The notes beneath the pieces are model-generated. The model had not been told where the DNA came from and did not search any database. It was given only the letters and a program-made list of their open reading frames with translations. From positions 1 to 20,414 of the forward strand of contig CAVHIG010000037.1 in assembly GCA_963636105.1 (NCBI GenBank): DNA of 20,414 nucleotides, written 5' to 3'. This document shows positions 7,926 to 16,121 of this stretch, one piece after another. The first letter of the stretch is position 1. The number at the start of each line of letters is the position of its first letter. The position numbers were made by a program, and so were the translations under genes. Source of the DNA: CAVHIG01 sp963636105. GTDB lineage: Bacteria; Bacillota; Clostridia; Peptostreptococcales; Anaerovoracaceae.

Positions 7926-8372
7926 ATGAGATATACAAGGCAGAAGATGATTTTGGAGCTCATCGCTCAAAACGAGATCGAGACTCAAGAGATGCTCGTC
8001 ACAATGCTTCGCAATGCGGGCTATGACGTGACGCAGGCCACCGTTTCAAGAGATATAAAGGAGCTTCAGCTTGTAAAGGTACCCTCATCCTCCGGTAAGT
8101 CAAAATATGCCGCGGTACAGAGCGAGCTACCGGTATCTGAGCGCTTTTTGAAAATATTCAAAGAAGCCACAAGAGCGATCAGCTCCTCGGGAAATCTCGT
8201 ACTTGTAAAGACTCTTTCGGGCTGCGGCTCTGCTGCGGGAGAGGCCGTAGATTGCATGAGCTTTCCGCATATCGTAGGCTCCATAGCCGGTGACAATACC
8301 CTTCTCATTGTGGCCGATGACCCGGAAAACGTACAATTTTTGATCAAAAAGCTAAACGAAATGCTTGAGTAA
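7926..8372 (+). CDS. argR: arginine repressor ArgR/AhrC
   Basis: ArgR is a hexameric arginine-sensing transcription factor that represses arginine synthesis and can activate catabolism. The 148-residue product has an N-terminal winged helix with QATVSRDIKELQLVKV as the recognition part. The C-terminal oligomerisation and arginine-binding domain contains SGCGSAAGEAVD and the GSIAGDNTLLIV block. I start at the ATG at 7926 because AGGAG lies eight bases upstream and the protein then begins as relatives do (MRYTRQKMILELI). An in-frame TTG at 7863 would sit inside the palindrome and is rejected. recN follows after 92 bases, the common Firmicute argR-recN order. Confidence 0.96.
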   Translation: MRYTRQKMILELIAQNEIETQEMLVTMLRNAGYDVTQATVSRDIKELQLVKVPSSSGKSKYAAVQSELPVSERFLKIFKEATRAISSSGNLVLVKTLSGCGSAAGEAVDCMSFPHIVGSIAGDNTLLIVADDPENVQFLIKKLNEMLE

Positions 8373-8386
8373 TTCCCCGCCTTTTG

Positions 8387-8420
8387 GCAAGAGAGCTTTA
8401 TTTGACGCAAGAGAGCTTTA
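8387..8420 (+). repeat. tandem direct repeat of a 14-base unit between argR and recN
   Basis: GCAAGAGAGCTTTA occurs at 8387-8400 and again at 8407-8420, a 20-base period. It lies in the 92-base gap just after the argR stop and before the recN ribosome site. The origin may be local duplication; no function is evident. Confidence 0.7.
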
Positions 8421-8464
8421 CCTCACTATTTGTGCCGACGCAAGGCGACAGAACGGAGAAAAAA

Positions 8465-10114
8465 ATGATTTCACATCTTACTATAAAAAACTTTGCAATC
8501 ATAGAAAATGTGGATATAGACTTTTATGAAGGACTGAATATGATCACCGGAGAGACAGGCGCCGGAAAATCCATCGTAATAGAAGCCATCAGCCTTGCAC
8601 TCGGAAGCCGCGCAGATACCGCATATATCCGCTCCGGAAAGGACAAGGCCATAGTCCAGCTCGCAGCCGATATAGACGGTGAGGACTATATAATCACAAG
8701 AGAAGTCTCCGCTACCGGCAAAAATCTTTGCAAGATAAACGGGCAGCTTGTCACACTCAGTGAGCTTGCCCCTCTTTGCAAAAAAATAGCAGATATACAC
8801 GGTCAGTATGACCACCAATCCCTTCTGAATCCAGAGCAGCATATTACTCTTATCGACACCTATGCCGCTGCCGACNNNNNNNNNNACATAGCTCCCGTCA
8901 AGGAGAGACTTTCAGCAGAATTTCAAAGCTACAAAGACCTGCACAACAGACTTTTAGCTATAATCTCTGCCGAAAAAGAGAATGCCCGCAAGCAGGACTA
9001 TATGTCCTATGAGCTTTCCGAGATAAAAAATGCCCATCTTACACTAGGCGAGGATGATGAGCTTGCGGAGCGCCTTACTGTCTTTAAAAACAGCGAGCGC
9101 ATATACAACAATCTCTCAGGCGCTTACCAGACAGTCTATGAAGAATCCCCTTCCGCACTCAGCGGTGTAGGCAGCGCAATGCGCCTGCTGCAGGATGTAT
9201 CCGCTTTTTCCGAAAATATAAAAGCGATAGCCGGCGAAGTAGAGGATGCTTATTACAAGCTCGAATCCGCCATGGAAGAAGTCAGAAATCTAAGAGAAAA
9301 GCTTTCCTTCTCTCCAGAAGAGCTCGATGCATGCATGAGCAGGCTCGATCTCATAGACGGACTGAAGAGAAAATACGGAAGCACAATCGAGGAGATACTC
9401 GCATATGCAGACAAAATAGAATCCCAGCTCTCCATCATTGAAAATTCAGAGCAGCTAAAGACAGCACTTGCCACGGAGCTTGCTGCTGCCGAAAAGACTC
9501 TGCGCGCCACTTCACTTGAGCTTTCATCTCTAAGAAAAAAAGCCGGCGAAGCCCTTTGTAAAAAAATAGAAGCCGAGCTAAAAGAGCTCAACTTCGGAAA
9601 TTCCTCCCTTTCCATAAGCTTTGAGGAGCTTAAGACCGCAAAAGGGAGATATGCATATACAGAAAATGGCATCGACAAGGCGGAATTTGTCATCAGCACA
9701 AATCTTGGAGAGCCGCAAAAGCCTCTCGCAAAGATCGCCTCAGGCGGCGAAATGTCCAGAATTATGCTGGCCTTCAAGAAAATCCTGGCAGACTACGACA
9801 ATATCCCGACTATGATATTTGACGAAATAGATACCGGAATCAGCGGAATAGCCGCAAGCGTTGTCGGCAAAAAGCTGCGCCAGATCTCCGAAAATCATCA
9901 AATAATCTGCATCACCCACCTTCCGCAGATAGCAGCCTGCGGTATGCACAATTACAAAATCGAAAAATGCATAGGTGAAGGCTCTACCTTCACAAATATC
10001 ACTGAGCTTGACGAAGAGGGCAAAATCACTGAAATCGCAAGACTTCTCGGCGGACTGAATATAACGGACACCACACTCGGCAGTGCAAGAGAGCTCGTAT
10101 CTGCATCCAGATAG
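8465..10114 (+). CDS. recN: DNA repair ATPase RecN (contains an assembly gap)
   Basis: RecN is an SMC-like ATPase that gathers DNA ends at double-strand breaks. The product is 549 residues as written. It has Walker A GETGAGKS (29-36), family block DIHGQYDHQSLL (110-121), a central coiled coil (about 145-370), ABC signature ASGGEMSR (425-432), Walker B IFDEID (451-456) and ITHLPQIA (483-490). Ten N at 8876-8885 replace residues 138-141. The frame is kept across them and flanking length fits the family, so the gene is probably intact and not a pseudogene. The ATG at 8465 follows GGAG by six bases; an earlier in-frame start at 8384 adds residues unlike RecN. It ends one base from the convergent cca stop, with no terminator between them. 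Confidence 0.96.
   Translation: MISHLTIKNFAIIENVDIDFYEGLNMITGETGAGKSIVIEAISLALGSRADTAYIRSGKDKAIVQLAADIDGEDYIITREVSATGKNLCKINGQLVTLSELAPLCKKIADIHGQYDHQSLLNPEQHITLIDTYAAADXXXXIAPVKERLSAEFQSYKDLHNRLLAIISAEKENARKQDYMSYELSEIKNAHLTLGEDDELAERLTVFKNSERIYNNLSGAYQTVYEESPSALSGVGSAMRLLQDVSAFSENIKAIAGEVEDAYYKLESAMEEVRNLREKLSFSPEELDACMSRLDLIDGLKRKYGSTIEEILAYADKIESQLSIIENSEQLKTALATELAAAEKTLRATSLELSSLRKKAGEALCKKIEAELKELNFGNSSLSISFEELKTAKGRYAYTENGIDKAEFVISTNLGEPQKPLAKIASGGEMSRIMLAFKKILADYDNIPTMIFDEIDTGISGIAASVVGKKLRQISENHQIICITHLPQIAACGMHNYKIEKCIGEGSTFTNITELDEEGKITEIARLLGGLNITDTTLGSARELVSASR
8876..8885. other. run of ten N (scaffold gap)
   Basis: Ten unspecified bases lie inside recN. The reading frame is the same on both sides if the gap really is ten bases. 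The exact length and residues here are unknown. Confidence 1.
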
Positions 10115-10115
10115 C

Positions 10116-11453
10116 CTATAGCGCCAGCCTGCGCTTTACAAGCTCCATGAGCTCCTCTTTTTCATTTTTAGCCGCGTCATTTATGACAGCATCCAGCAAA
10201 TAAGCGAGCACTTCGCCTATCTCTGCGCCCGGCTTCATCCCCATCGCTATGAGATCGCTCCCGTTTAACGCGAGAGACTTGAGCGAAAAGCACTCCTCCG
10301 ACGCAATTACCGCAGCCGCTATCCTCTCGAGCTCGTCATAATATCCTTGCCTATCGCGGTAAAGCGGATTTTGCGCAAGATTGTCGGCGCGTTTCAAAAG
10401 AATAAGCTTCGAAAAAATCTCCTGGCCCAGCCTGCCAAGCGCGCGCTTTACGGCCTTTGGCGTCGGCTCAATCTGCAAATCATGCTGTTCCACCAAGGTC
10501 TTCACAAGAATTCTTGTCTCATTGTCAAAGCGCAGCCGCCGCAAAATCTGACCCGTCATCTCACTTCCAAGCTTCGCGTGACCGTAAAAATGCCCTACTC
10601 CATTATCATCTATGCGGAAACTGCGTGGCTTCCCCACATCATGCAGCAGCGCGGCCAGGCGCAGCTCGGGCTCTGGCGGTACATTTTCAAGAGCTATAGC
10701 GCTGTGCTCAAGGACATCATATATGTGATGCTGATTTCTCTGCTCAAAACTGCGCATCGGCAAAAGCTCAGGGATAACTATCCCAAGTACTTCCACATAT
10801 TCCATAATAATCCTGCGCGCATCTTTACCACACAGCAGTTTTTTTAGCTCTGCCGCTATGCGTTCATTGCTCACATTCTCTAGAAGCTCTTTATTTTTGA
10901 AGATTGCCCGCTTTGTATCCTCTTCTATCTCAAAACCCAGAACTGAAGAAAATCTGAGAGCGCGCATCATACGCAGCGCGTCCTCGGAAAATCGCTTATC
11001 AGCATCCCCCACACAGCGAATTATGCCTCTTTTTATATCCTCCTGCCCTCCAAAATAGTCTACAATGCCATTTTTTTGATTGTACGCGATGGAATTCATT
11101 GTAAAATCACGCCGCGCTACATCCTCGTAGAGGCTCTTTGTGAAGCTGACGCTGTCAGGATGCCGCTTGTCGGAGTAGGTAGATTCCAGTCTGTATGTCG
11201 TGATTTCAAGAGGCATACTGTCCAAGATGACAGTTATGGTACCGTGCTTTAGGCCGGTCTCTATTATCTTTGCGCTTGAAAATATTTCCTCTGTTTCGTT
11301 TGGGAGCGCAGAGGTAGTGATATCGTAATCCTCAGGCGTATTTCCCATGAGACTGTCTCTCACGCAGCCACCCACGATATAGCCCTCAAATCCCGCAGTT
11401 TCCAGCATAGAAAGCGCCTTTTTCACCTGCGTAGGCAAAGCATCTAGACTCAT
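10116..11453 (-). CDS. cca: CCA-adding tRNA nucleotidyltransferase with HD domain
   Basis: This enzyme adds or repairs the 3'-CCA end of tRNA from CTP and ATP without a template. The 445-residue class II protein has the nucleotidyltransferase head with GGCVRDSLMG (28-37) and the metal-binding DYD (42-44). RRDFTMNSIAY (114-124) and the neck block EDALRMMRALRF (157-168) follow. A C-terminal HD phosphohydrolase domain has LLHDVGKP with H271/D272 and nearby histidines H250 and H292. The layout is that of HD-containing bacterial CCA-adding enzymes; a poly(A) polymerase role is possible but less likely. I start at the ATG at 11453, behind a strong AGGAGG; an in-frame TTG eight codons upstream is rejected. 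Upstream lie a receiver-domain remnant and tRNA-Ser. No promoter of its own is clear. Confidence 0.93.
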   Translation of the reverse strand: MSLDALPTQVKKALSMLETAGFEGYIVGGCVRDSLMGNTPEDYDITTSALPNETEEIFSSAKIIETGLKHGTITVILDSMPLEITTYRLESTYSDKRHPDSVSFTKSLYEDVARRDFTMNSIAYNQKNGIVDYFGGQEDIKRGIIRCVGDADKRFSEDALRMMRALRFSSVLGFEIEEDTKRAIFKNKELLENVSNERIAAELKKLLCGKDARRIIMEYVEVLGIVIPELLPMRSFEQRNQHHIYDVLEHSAIALENVPPEPELRLAALLHDVGKPRSFRIDDNGVGHFYGHAKLGSEMTGQILRRLRFDNETRILVKTLVEQHDLQIEPTPKAVKRALGRLGQEIFSKLILLKRADNLAQNPLYRDRQGYYDELERIAAAVIASEECFSLKSLALNGSDLIAMGMKPGAEIGEVLAYLLDAVINDAAKNEKEELMELVKRRLAL

Positions 11454-11473
11454 AGCTCCTCCTTTTTGATCTG

Positions 11474-11554
11474 TCAAATGGTATCGAGAACCTTCACGAT
11501 CTCTTCCATACTGATAGGCTTTACGATATGAGCATTCATTCCGGCCTCTGTGCC
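11474..11554 (-). pseudogene. 3' remnant of a response-regulator receiver domain
   Basis: The frame ending at TGA (11474-11476) encodes GTEAGMNAHIVKPISMEEI and then VKVLDTI, the end of a CheY-like receiver of the kind found in hybrid histidine kinases. It includes the conserved Lys-Pro pair (11516-11521). Upstream the frame stays open to a TAA near 11639 but no longer looks like a receiver. The aspartate pocket and the kinase are absent and no start with a ribosome site exists, so this is a broken gene end. The true left boundary of the remnant is uncertain. It sits between the tRNA-Ser terminator and cca, ending 20 bases before the cca start. Confidence 0.6.
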
Positions 11555-11647
11555 CATAAGCGGAACACTATTCAGCGCCTCCTCGCAGCTCCTTTTGAGG
11601 AAACTCCGCGGATGATGCTCTCAGCTTTGAATTCTTCTTATATACCT

Positions 11648-11673
11648 AAAAAAGCCTGCGCACTTGCACAGAC
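11648..11673 (-). terminator. rho-independent terminator of tRNA-Ser
   Basis: On the minus strand GTCTGTGC-AAGT-GCGCAGGC forms an 8-bp stem (two G-T pairs) with a four-base loop, followed directly by six T. It begins nine bases after the tRNA CCA end. Confidence 0.85.
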
Positions 11674-11682
11674 CTTTTACTA

Positions 11683-11770
11683 TGGCGGAGAGTTAGGGAT
11701 TCGAACCCTAGGTTCCCGTAGGAACACAGCATTTCGAGTGCTGCACCTTCGACCTCTCGGACAACTCTCC
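11683..11770 (-). tRNA. tRNA-Ser (anticodon CGA)
   Basis: The minus strand folds as a full class II tRNA. It has a 7-bp acceptor stem GGAGAGT/ACTCTCC, anticodon stem CAGCA/TGCTG around loop CTCGAAA with anticodon CGA (11734-11736), a long variable arm, and T arm TAGGG/CCCTA with loop TTCGAAT. The discriminator is G and the 3' CCA is encoded. The long variable arm and anticodon mark it as serine, reading UCG. It has its own promoter and terminator. Confidence 0.97.
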
Positions 11771-11786
11771 GCGTCAAACACAAGAC

Positions 11787-11815
11787 ATTATATCACAATT
11801 TTTACACATATGCAA
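11787..11815 (-). promoter_or_regulatory. predicted tRNA-Ser promoter
   Basis: On the minus strand TTGCAT (11810-11815), a 17-base spacer and TATAAT (11787-11792) would start RNA near 11780, about ten bases before the mature tRNA. It lies in the 53-base gap after the diacylglycerol kinase gene, where no terminator hairpin is seen, so read-through from upstream is also possible. Confidence 0.75.
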
Positions 11816-11823
11816 GCGCATTT

Positions 11824-12816
11824 TTATATTGCCGGTACAGAAAAGCTCAATGCGCCCGGCACAATTTCAAATTTTATCTCACCTGTCGTGGTGATTTCAC
11901 CGTCCGCGCAGAGCCTCATGCTCCCCTCGCGCGGCCTTATCACGGCAAATCTACATTTTTTATAAGTGATAAGCTTCTCCACACCCGGCACCTCAAGATG
12001 TGTACCCTTTGCATATTTCGGGAAAAGCTTCACAAAAGTGCGCCTGGACATATTTTTTATAATGCTCACATCCATCAGCCCGTCCGACACATCCGAGCGC
12101 GGTATCCCCTTTACTCCGCCTCCGCAAAAGCAGCCATTCGCAACAGCCGCAAGGAGCAGCTCGCCCCTTTCCTCCGTGCCGTCATCCAAAAATATATCGA
12201 GATTTGCGCCCTTTTTCTTGAAAAGCATCACAGCTACACCCGTAAGATAGGCCAGTGAGCCCGACAAAAACGGCTTTTTCTTTAGCTCCGCAGTCAAATC
12301 CACCACATTGCAATCAAAGCCGATATTGAACATATTTATACCATAGCGTATGCGCGCCTCAGCCCCGGTGCCTTCAGTATATCTTATCAAATCCACAGCC
12401 TGCGCCTTACCCGCAAGCTGCGCCGCAAAATCCAGAAAGCACTCCTTGCTTCTGTCAAAATTTCTCACAAAGTCATTCCCGGTCCCCGTCGGTACGCAAG
12501 CCACCTCCACATCGGAAAATCCATATGCGCCATTTACAACCTCATTCAAGGTGCCGTCTCCGCCGCAGGCATAAAAGCGCTTCACCTCCGCTCCAGCGGG
12601 CGCTCCGCCGCACCCTAAGGCCTCGCCGTTTCCGCAAGAAGACTTAGACTCATTGCAAATCGCGCGCACTATGACCTCTGCATCGCCCCTGCCCTCTGTT
12701 ACATATATTTCAATCTTTTCCATGCGGCTGTCCGCAAAGTCCCGCAATCTTGCGAGGAAATTCTTATGCTCCCCCGCCTGCCCCGCAGCCGGATTTACAA
12801 CAAATATATGCCTCAT
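11824..12816 (-). CDS. diacylglycerol kinase-family lipid kinase (DgkB/YegS-like)
   Basis: Proteins of this family are soluble enzymes at the inner membrane face that phosphorylate diacylglycerol to phosphatidate. The 330-residue product starts with VNPAAGQAG (7-15) and has the nucleotide-binding signature GGDGTLNEV (85-93) and PTGTGND (109-115). A C-terminal beta-rich lipid-binding domain has NMFNIGFDCNVV and the closing block RLCADGE. Residues about 55-79, rich in Gly, Ala, Cys and Ser, form an insertion not typical of the family. AGGAGG overlaps the pdp stop region and the gap is ten bases, so the two are coupled. The LtaS-type gene at the head of this gene run would release diacylglycerol, which this kinase could recycle. 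Other lipid substrates such as sphingoid bases or undecaprenol cannot be excluded. Confidence 0.85.
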   Translation of the reverse strand: MRHIFVVNPAAGQAGEHKNFLARLRDFADSRMEKIEIYVTEGRGDAEVIVRAICNESKSSCGNGEALGCGGAPAGAEVKRFYACGGDGTLNEVVNGAYGFSDVEVACVPTGTGNDFVRNFDRSKECFLDFAAQLAGKAQAVDLIRYTEGTGAEARIRYGINMFNIGFDCNVVDLTAELKKKPFLSGSLAYLTGVAVMLFKKKGANLDIFLDDGTEERGELLLAAVANGCFCGGGVKGIPRSDVSDGLMDVSIIKNMSRRTFVKLFPKYAKGTHLEVPGVEKLITYKKCRFAVIRPREGSMRLCADGEITTTGEIKFEIVPGALSFSVPAI

Positions 12817-12826
12817 GCTCCGCCTC

Positions 12827-14137
12827 CTAAAGTCCGATGATCTTCTTTATCAGCACAGGCTTTGCAGGCTCCTTCTCCGAAAAGCAAAATGCCTTCTCCG
12901 CCTCCGCTGCTCCAAAAGCGAGCTTGTCGCGATCATTTCCGTATATGCTCGCATACACATCGCCATTCTTAAGCTTCTCACCGACCTTCTTATGTAGGTA
13001 TACTCCGGCGGCGAGATCTATCTCATCCTCCTTTGTGGCGCGGCCCGCTCCCGCACGCTGCGAAGCGATTCCAATGCTCCTGGCCGCAATCGCGGATACA
13101 TAGGCCTCCTCACCCTTATAAATGAGCTCGCTTTCGTATTTTGCCTGCGGAAACAGCGTATAGTCTTCGATTACGCGAGCGTCTCCGCCCTGCCCGGCTA
13201 TCATCTCAGAAAGCTTTGAAAGACCCTGGCCGCTTCCAAGCGCAGTCTCCGCCATAGCGCGTCCCTTGTCCATGTCTGCCGCCTTGCCGCCTATATATAT
13301 CATTACTCCCGCAAGGGTAAGTGAAAGCTCTGTGATATCGCGCGGCCCGCGTCCCTTTAGAGTCTCTATCGCCTCTTTGACCTCGCTCGCATTGCCCACA
13401 GCTCTGCCGAGAGGCTGCTCCATATCCGTAACAAGCGCCACAGTCCTCCTGCCCGCGCCGTTTCCAATCTCAACCATGGCACTTCCAAGCTCGCAGGCGC
13501 TCTCTATATCCTGCATAAAAGCGCCGCTTCCGCACTTTACATCCAGCACTATCGCATCGCTTCCCGCTGCGAGCTTTTTGCTCATTATGCTGGAGGTGAT
13601 AAGGCTCAGATTGTCCACAGTCGCCGTCACATCGCGCAGCGCATAGATTTTCTTGTCCGCCGGCGTGATGTGCGCTGTCTGGCCTATGACAGAAATGCCT
13701 GTATTATTTACAAGCTTTGTAAATTCTTCCGATGAAAGCGTGGTGCGAAATCCCGGTATGGCATGCAATTTATCCACAGTCCCGCCTGTAAAGCCAAGGC
13801 CGCTTCCGCTCATCTTCGCTATAGGTACACCGCAGGCCGCGGCCAAAGGCCCCACAACAAGAGTAGTCTTGTCGCCTACGCCGCCCGTCGAGTGCTTATC
13901 CACCTTTATCCCCTTTATCGCGGACAGGTCGAGCACATCACCCGAATTTTTCATCGCCATTGTGAGCCAAAAGGTCTCTTCCTTGTCCATCCTTTGAAAA
14001 AATATAGCCATAAGCAGGGCTGAGGCCTGATAATCCGGTATGCTGCCGCCTGTATATCCCTCGACAAAGTATTCTATCTCAGTTTTTGTAAGCTTGCCGC
14101 CCTGTCTTTTTTTGTATATAACATCCTCCATATTCAT
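12827..14137 (-). CDS. pdp: pyrimidine-nucleoside phosphorylase
   Basis: The enzyme splits uridine, thymidine or deoxyuridine with phosphate into base and (deoxy)ribose-1-phosphate in nucleoside salvage. The 436-residue length is normal for the dimeric type. Phosphate-binding KHSTGGVGDK is at 81-90, followed by SGSGLGFTGGTVDKL. The pyrimidine-contact residues known from PyNP are present as R168, S183 and K187 in ALRDVTATVDN and SSIMSKK. The C-terminal domain carries AGRATKEDEIDLAAGV. The start ATG at 14137 has AGGAGG nine bases upstream. deoB lies 27 bases upstream and supplies the next step. A strict thymidine phosphorylase (DeoA) is the alternative; length and motifs do not fully separate them. 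Confidence 0.92.
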   Translation of the reverse strand: MNMEDVIYKKRQGGKLTKTEIEYFVEGYTGGSIPDYQASALLMAIFFQRMDKEETFWLTMAMKNSGDVLDLSAIKGIKVDKHSTGGVGDKTTLVVGPLAAACGVPIAKMSGSGLGFTGGTVDKLHAIPGFRTTLSSEEFTKLVNNTGISVIGQTAHITPADKKIYALRDVTATVDNLSLITSSIMSKKLAAGSDAIVLDVKCGSGAFMQDIESACELGSAMVEIGNGAGRRTVALVTDMEQPLGRAVGNASEVKEAIETLKGRGPRDITELSLTLAGVMIYIGGKAADMDKGRAMAETALGSGQGLSKLSEMIAGQGGDARVIEDYTLFPQAKYESELIYKGEEAYVSAIAARSIGIASQRAGAGRATKEDEIDLAAGVYLHKKVGEKLKNGDVYASIYGNDRDKLAFGAAEAEKAFCFSEKEPAKPVLIKKIIGL

Positions 14138-14164
14138 ACAGCTCTGCCTCCTTTTCCCGGCTTG

Positions 14165-15352
14165 CTAAATCAGCGCATTTGCAAAGCTCTCGCCTATAGC
14201 GGTAGGCGCGGCCGAAAGAAGCTCGCAAACCGTAGCTCCGATATCTGCAAATGTGCTCCTTGTACCTAAATTCTTTGGAATTATGCCCTTTCTGTAGGCG
14301 AGCATAGGCACATATTCTCTCGTGTGATCCCAGCCCGTATGCATAGGATCATTTCCATGGTCAGCGCATATTATGAGAAGATCATCCTCACGCAAGGCCC
14401 CTATAATTTCAGGAAGGCGCGCGTCGAATTCCTCTATCGCGCGTCCATAGCCCAAAGGATCGCGTCTATGGCCGTACTTTGAGTCAAAATCTACAAGATT
14501 TGTAAAAATGAGGCCTTCGAAATCCATAGAAAGCGCTTCTATCGTCTTGTCCACTCCGTCCATATTGCTTACCGTATGCACGGATTTGCTCACACCCTGA
14601 GCATTGAAAATATCGCTGATCTTTCCTACAGTATACACGGTTTTCCCGGTATCCGCAACATTGTCAAGCATTGTCTTGCCATACGGGGATACCGCGTAAT
14701 CCCTGCGATCCGCGGTTCTTGTCCTCTTGCCTTGCGCATCCTTTATATAAGGTCTTGCTATGACTCTGCCGCAGGAAACGTCGCCGGTCAGCATTTTTCT
14801 CGCGATCGCGCATATTTCGTAGAGTCTCTCAAGAGGAATAACAGCCGTATTTGCCGCTATTTGAAAAACGCTGTCCGCGGAAGTATATACTATAGGCTTA
14901 CCTGTTTTTTCGTGCTCATCGCCTAGTATTTCTATGATCTCAGTGCCGGAGGCCGCATAATTTCCGAGCACCTCTGTGCCTATAGCCTTTTCAAACTCCT
15001 TTATGAAGCTTTCAGGAAAGCCCTCAGGATAGCTCTTAAAAGGCACCTGCATGCAAAGTCCCGCTATCTCCCAGTGACCTGTGATGGTGTCCTTGCCCTT
15101 GGATTTTTCGCGAAGCCGCGCAATTACCGCAGCCGGCTCTTCTACCGCCATTCCCGCGTGCGCCGCTCCATCTATGTTGAAAAAGCCGAGTTTGCGCAGA
15201 TTCGGCACCTTGAAAGCGCCATATTCCTTTATCATGCTTTCCGTAATATGTCCGAGCGTATCGGTACCCAAATCTCCATAAAGCTCCGCGTCCGGCTCCT
15301 CGCCTATTCCGAGGCTGTCCGTCACAACAATTGCAACTCTTTTGATCTCCAT
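14165..15352 (-). CDS. deoB: phosphopentomutase
   Basis: DeoB interconverts (deoxy)ribose-1-phosphate and the 5-phosphate, linking nucleoside breakdown to central metabolism. The 395-residue protein belongs to the alkaline-phosphatase-like metalloenzymes with two Mn ions. Visible metal-site blocks are VTDSLGIGEEPDA (D12), the TGHWEI block, FDSKYGHRRDPLGYG and CADHGNDPMHTGWDHTRE. Length matches the family. The ATG has a perfect AGGAGG six bases upstream. It precedes pdp, and the pair forms a salvage module; no deoC aldolase is in the window. Confidence 0.96.
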   Translation of the reverse strand: MEIKRVAIVVTDSLGIGEEPDAELYGDLGTDTLGHITESMIKEYGAFKVPNLRKLGFFNIDGAAHAGMAVEEPAAVIARLREKSKGKDTITGHWEIAGLCMQVPFKSYPEGFPESFIKEFEKAIGTEVLGNYAASGTEIIEILGDEHEKTGKPIVYTSADSVFQIAANTAVIPLERLYEICAIARKMLTGDVSCGRVIARPYIKDAQGKRTRTADRRDYAVSPYGKTMLDNVADTGKTVYTVGKISDIFNAQGVSKSVHTVSNMDGVDKTIEALSMDFEGLIFTNLVDFDSKYGHRRDPLGYGRAIEEFDARLPEIIGALREDDLLIICADHGNDPMHTGWDHTREYVPMLAYRKGIIPKNLGTRSTFADIGATVCELLSAAPTAIGESFANALI

Positions 15353-15383
15353 CTTTTACCTCCTACTCCAATCTCTTGCTGCC

Positions 15384-16082
15384 CTATCTCAGCTTCAAAA
15401 GCTTCGCCTTCATTTTATCCAATGAGACGAGCCTGTAATCCACACCATTGTATACCGACTGCAGACCGCGCGACCAATTGTCCCTGCCATGAAGATGTCC
15501 ATAGACAACCTGACGCACCCCGTACTCCTCGAAAAGCTCCGTAAAGCCCGAAGCGTGCTGCTTTTCATTTGTCGGCGGATAGTGCAAGGCTCCGATTATA
15601 TCAGTAAAACCCGCTTTTTTTGCGGCATCCAGCGACATTTTTAGTCTGAGAAGCTCTCTGTTATAGATTTTCTCATCGTGCTGCGTAAAATCCTCCGTAC
15701 CCGGGCAGATCCAGCCGCGGCTCCCGCATATCGCTGTATTTGCAACGGCATGAAAATTGTTTTGCACAAAGTACATACCGCTTTCATATAGCTTATTGAG
15801 CCTGTTTGTGGACATCCACCAAAGCTCGTGATTTCCCTTAAGGAGCACCTTCTCGCCGGGAAGAGCATGTATCCAGTCAAGGTCTGCCCTTGCATCCTCT
15901 TCCTTGAGAGCCCATGAGATATCGCCCGCTATGATGACCGTATCACATGCCCTGACTGTCCTTTCCCACTCCTCCTTGACTCGCTCCGCGTGATTTTCCC
16001 AATTCGGGCCAAATATATCCATTGGCTTATCTATTTTGTCGCCGAATGACAAATGCAAATCGGCAATGGCAAAAATCGACAT
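15384..16082 (-). CDS. calcineurin-like metallophosphoesterase
   Basis: The 232-residue cytoplasmic protein has all metal-binding blocks of the calcineurin-like fold: ADLH (D8, H10), AGDISW (D54), KGNHE (N84, H85), ALHYPP and GHLHG. It lacks a signal peptide. Its substrate is unknown; relatives are annotated only as predicted phosphohydrolases. It lies 31 bases before deoB and 39 bases after rmuC, in the same direction, so it belongs to the right-hand run of genes. AAGGAG is 12 bases before the ATG, a little far. Confidence 0.9.
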   Translation of the reverse strand: MSIFAIADLHLSFGDKIDKPMDIFGPNWENHAERVKEEWERTVRACDTVIIAGDISWALKEEDARADLDWIHALPGEKVLLKGNHELWWMSTNRLNKLYESGMYFVQNNFHAVANTAICGSRGWICPGTEDFTQHDEKIYNRELLRLKMSLDAAKKAGFTDIIGALHYPPTNEKQHASGFTELFEEYGVRQVVYGHLHGRDNWSRGLQSVYNGVDYRLVSLDKMKAKLLKLR

Positions 16083-16121
16083 ATGTAAAATTTTCTCCTT
16101 CTTTTGTTTGAAAATTACTTT

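Noticed and set aside
8384..8464. An earlier ATG extending recN by 27 codons
   Set aside because: RecN proteins begin near MISHLTIKNFAI, and GGAG precedes the ATG at 8465. The extension covers the direct repeats.
9253..9777. A 174-codon minus-strand frame within recN
   Set aside because: It is Ser- and Ala-rich, as antisense shadows are, and is fully covered by conserved RecN sequence.
11454..11477. An upstream TTG start for cca
   Set aside because: The strong AGGAGG site lies between it and the ATG at 11453, so the ATG is the real start.
11528..11965. A 145-codon plus-strand frame across the tRNA-Ser gene
   Set aside because: It is antisense to the receiver remnant, the tRNA and the kinase end. 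Its GIRTLGSRRNTAF-type segment is the familiar false protein made by translating the opposite strand of a tRNA.
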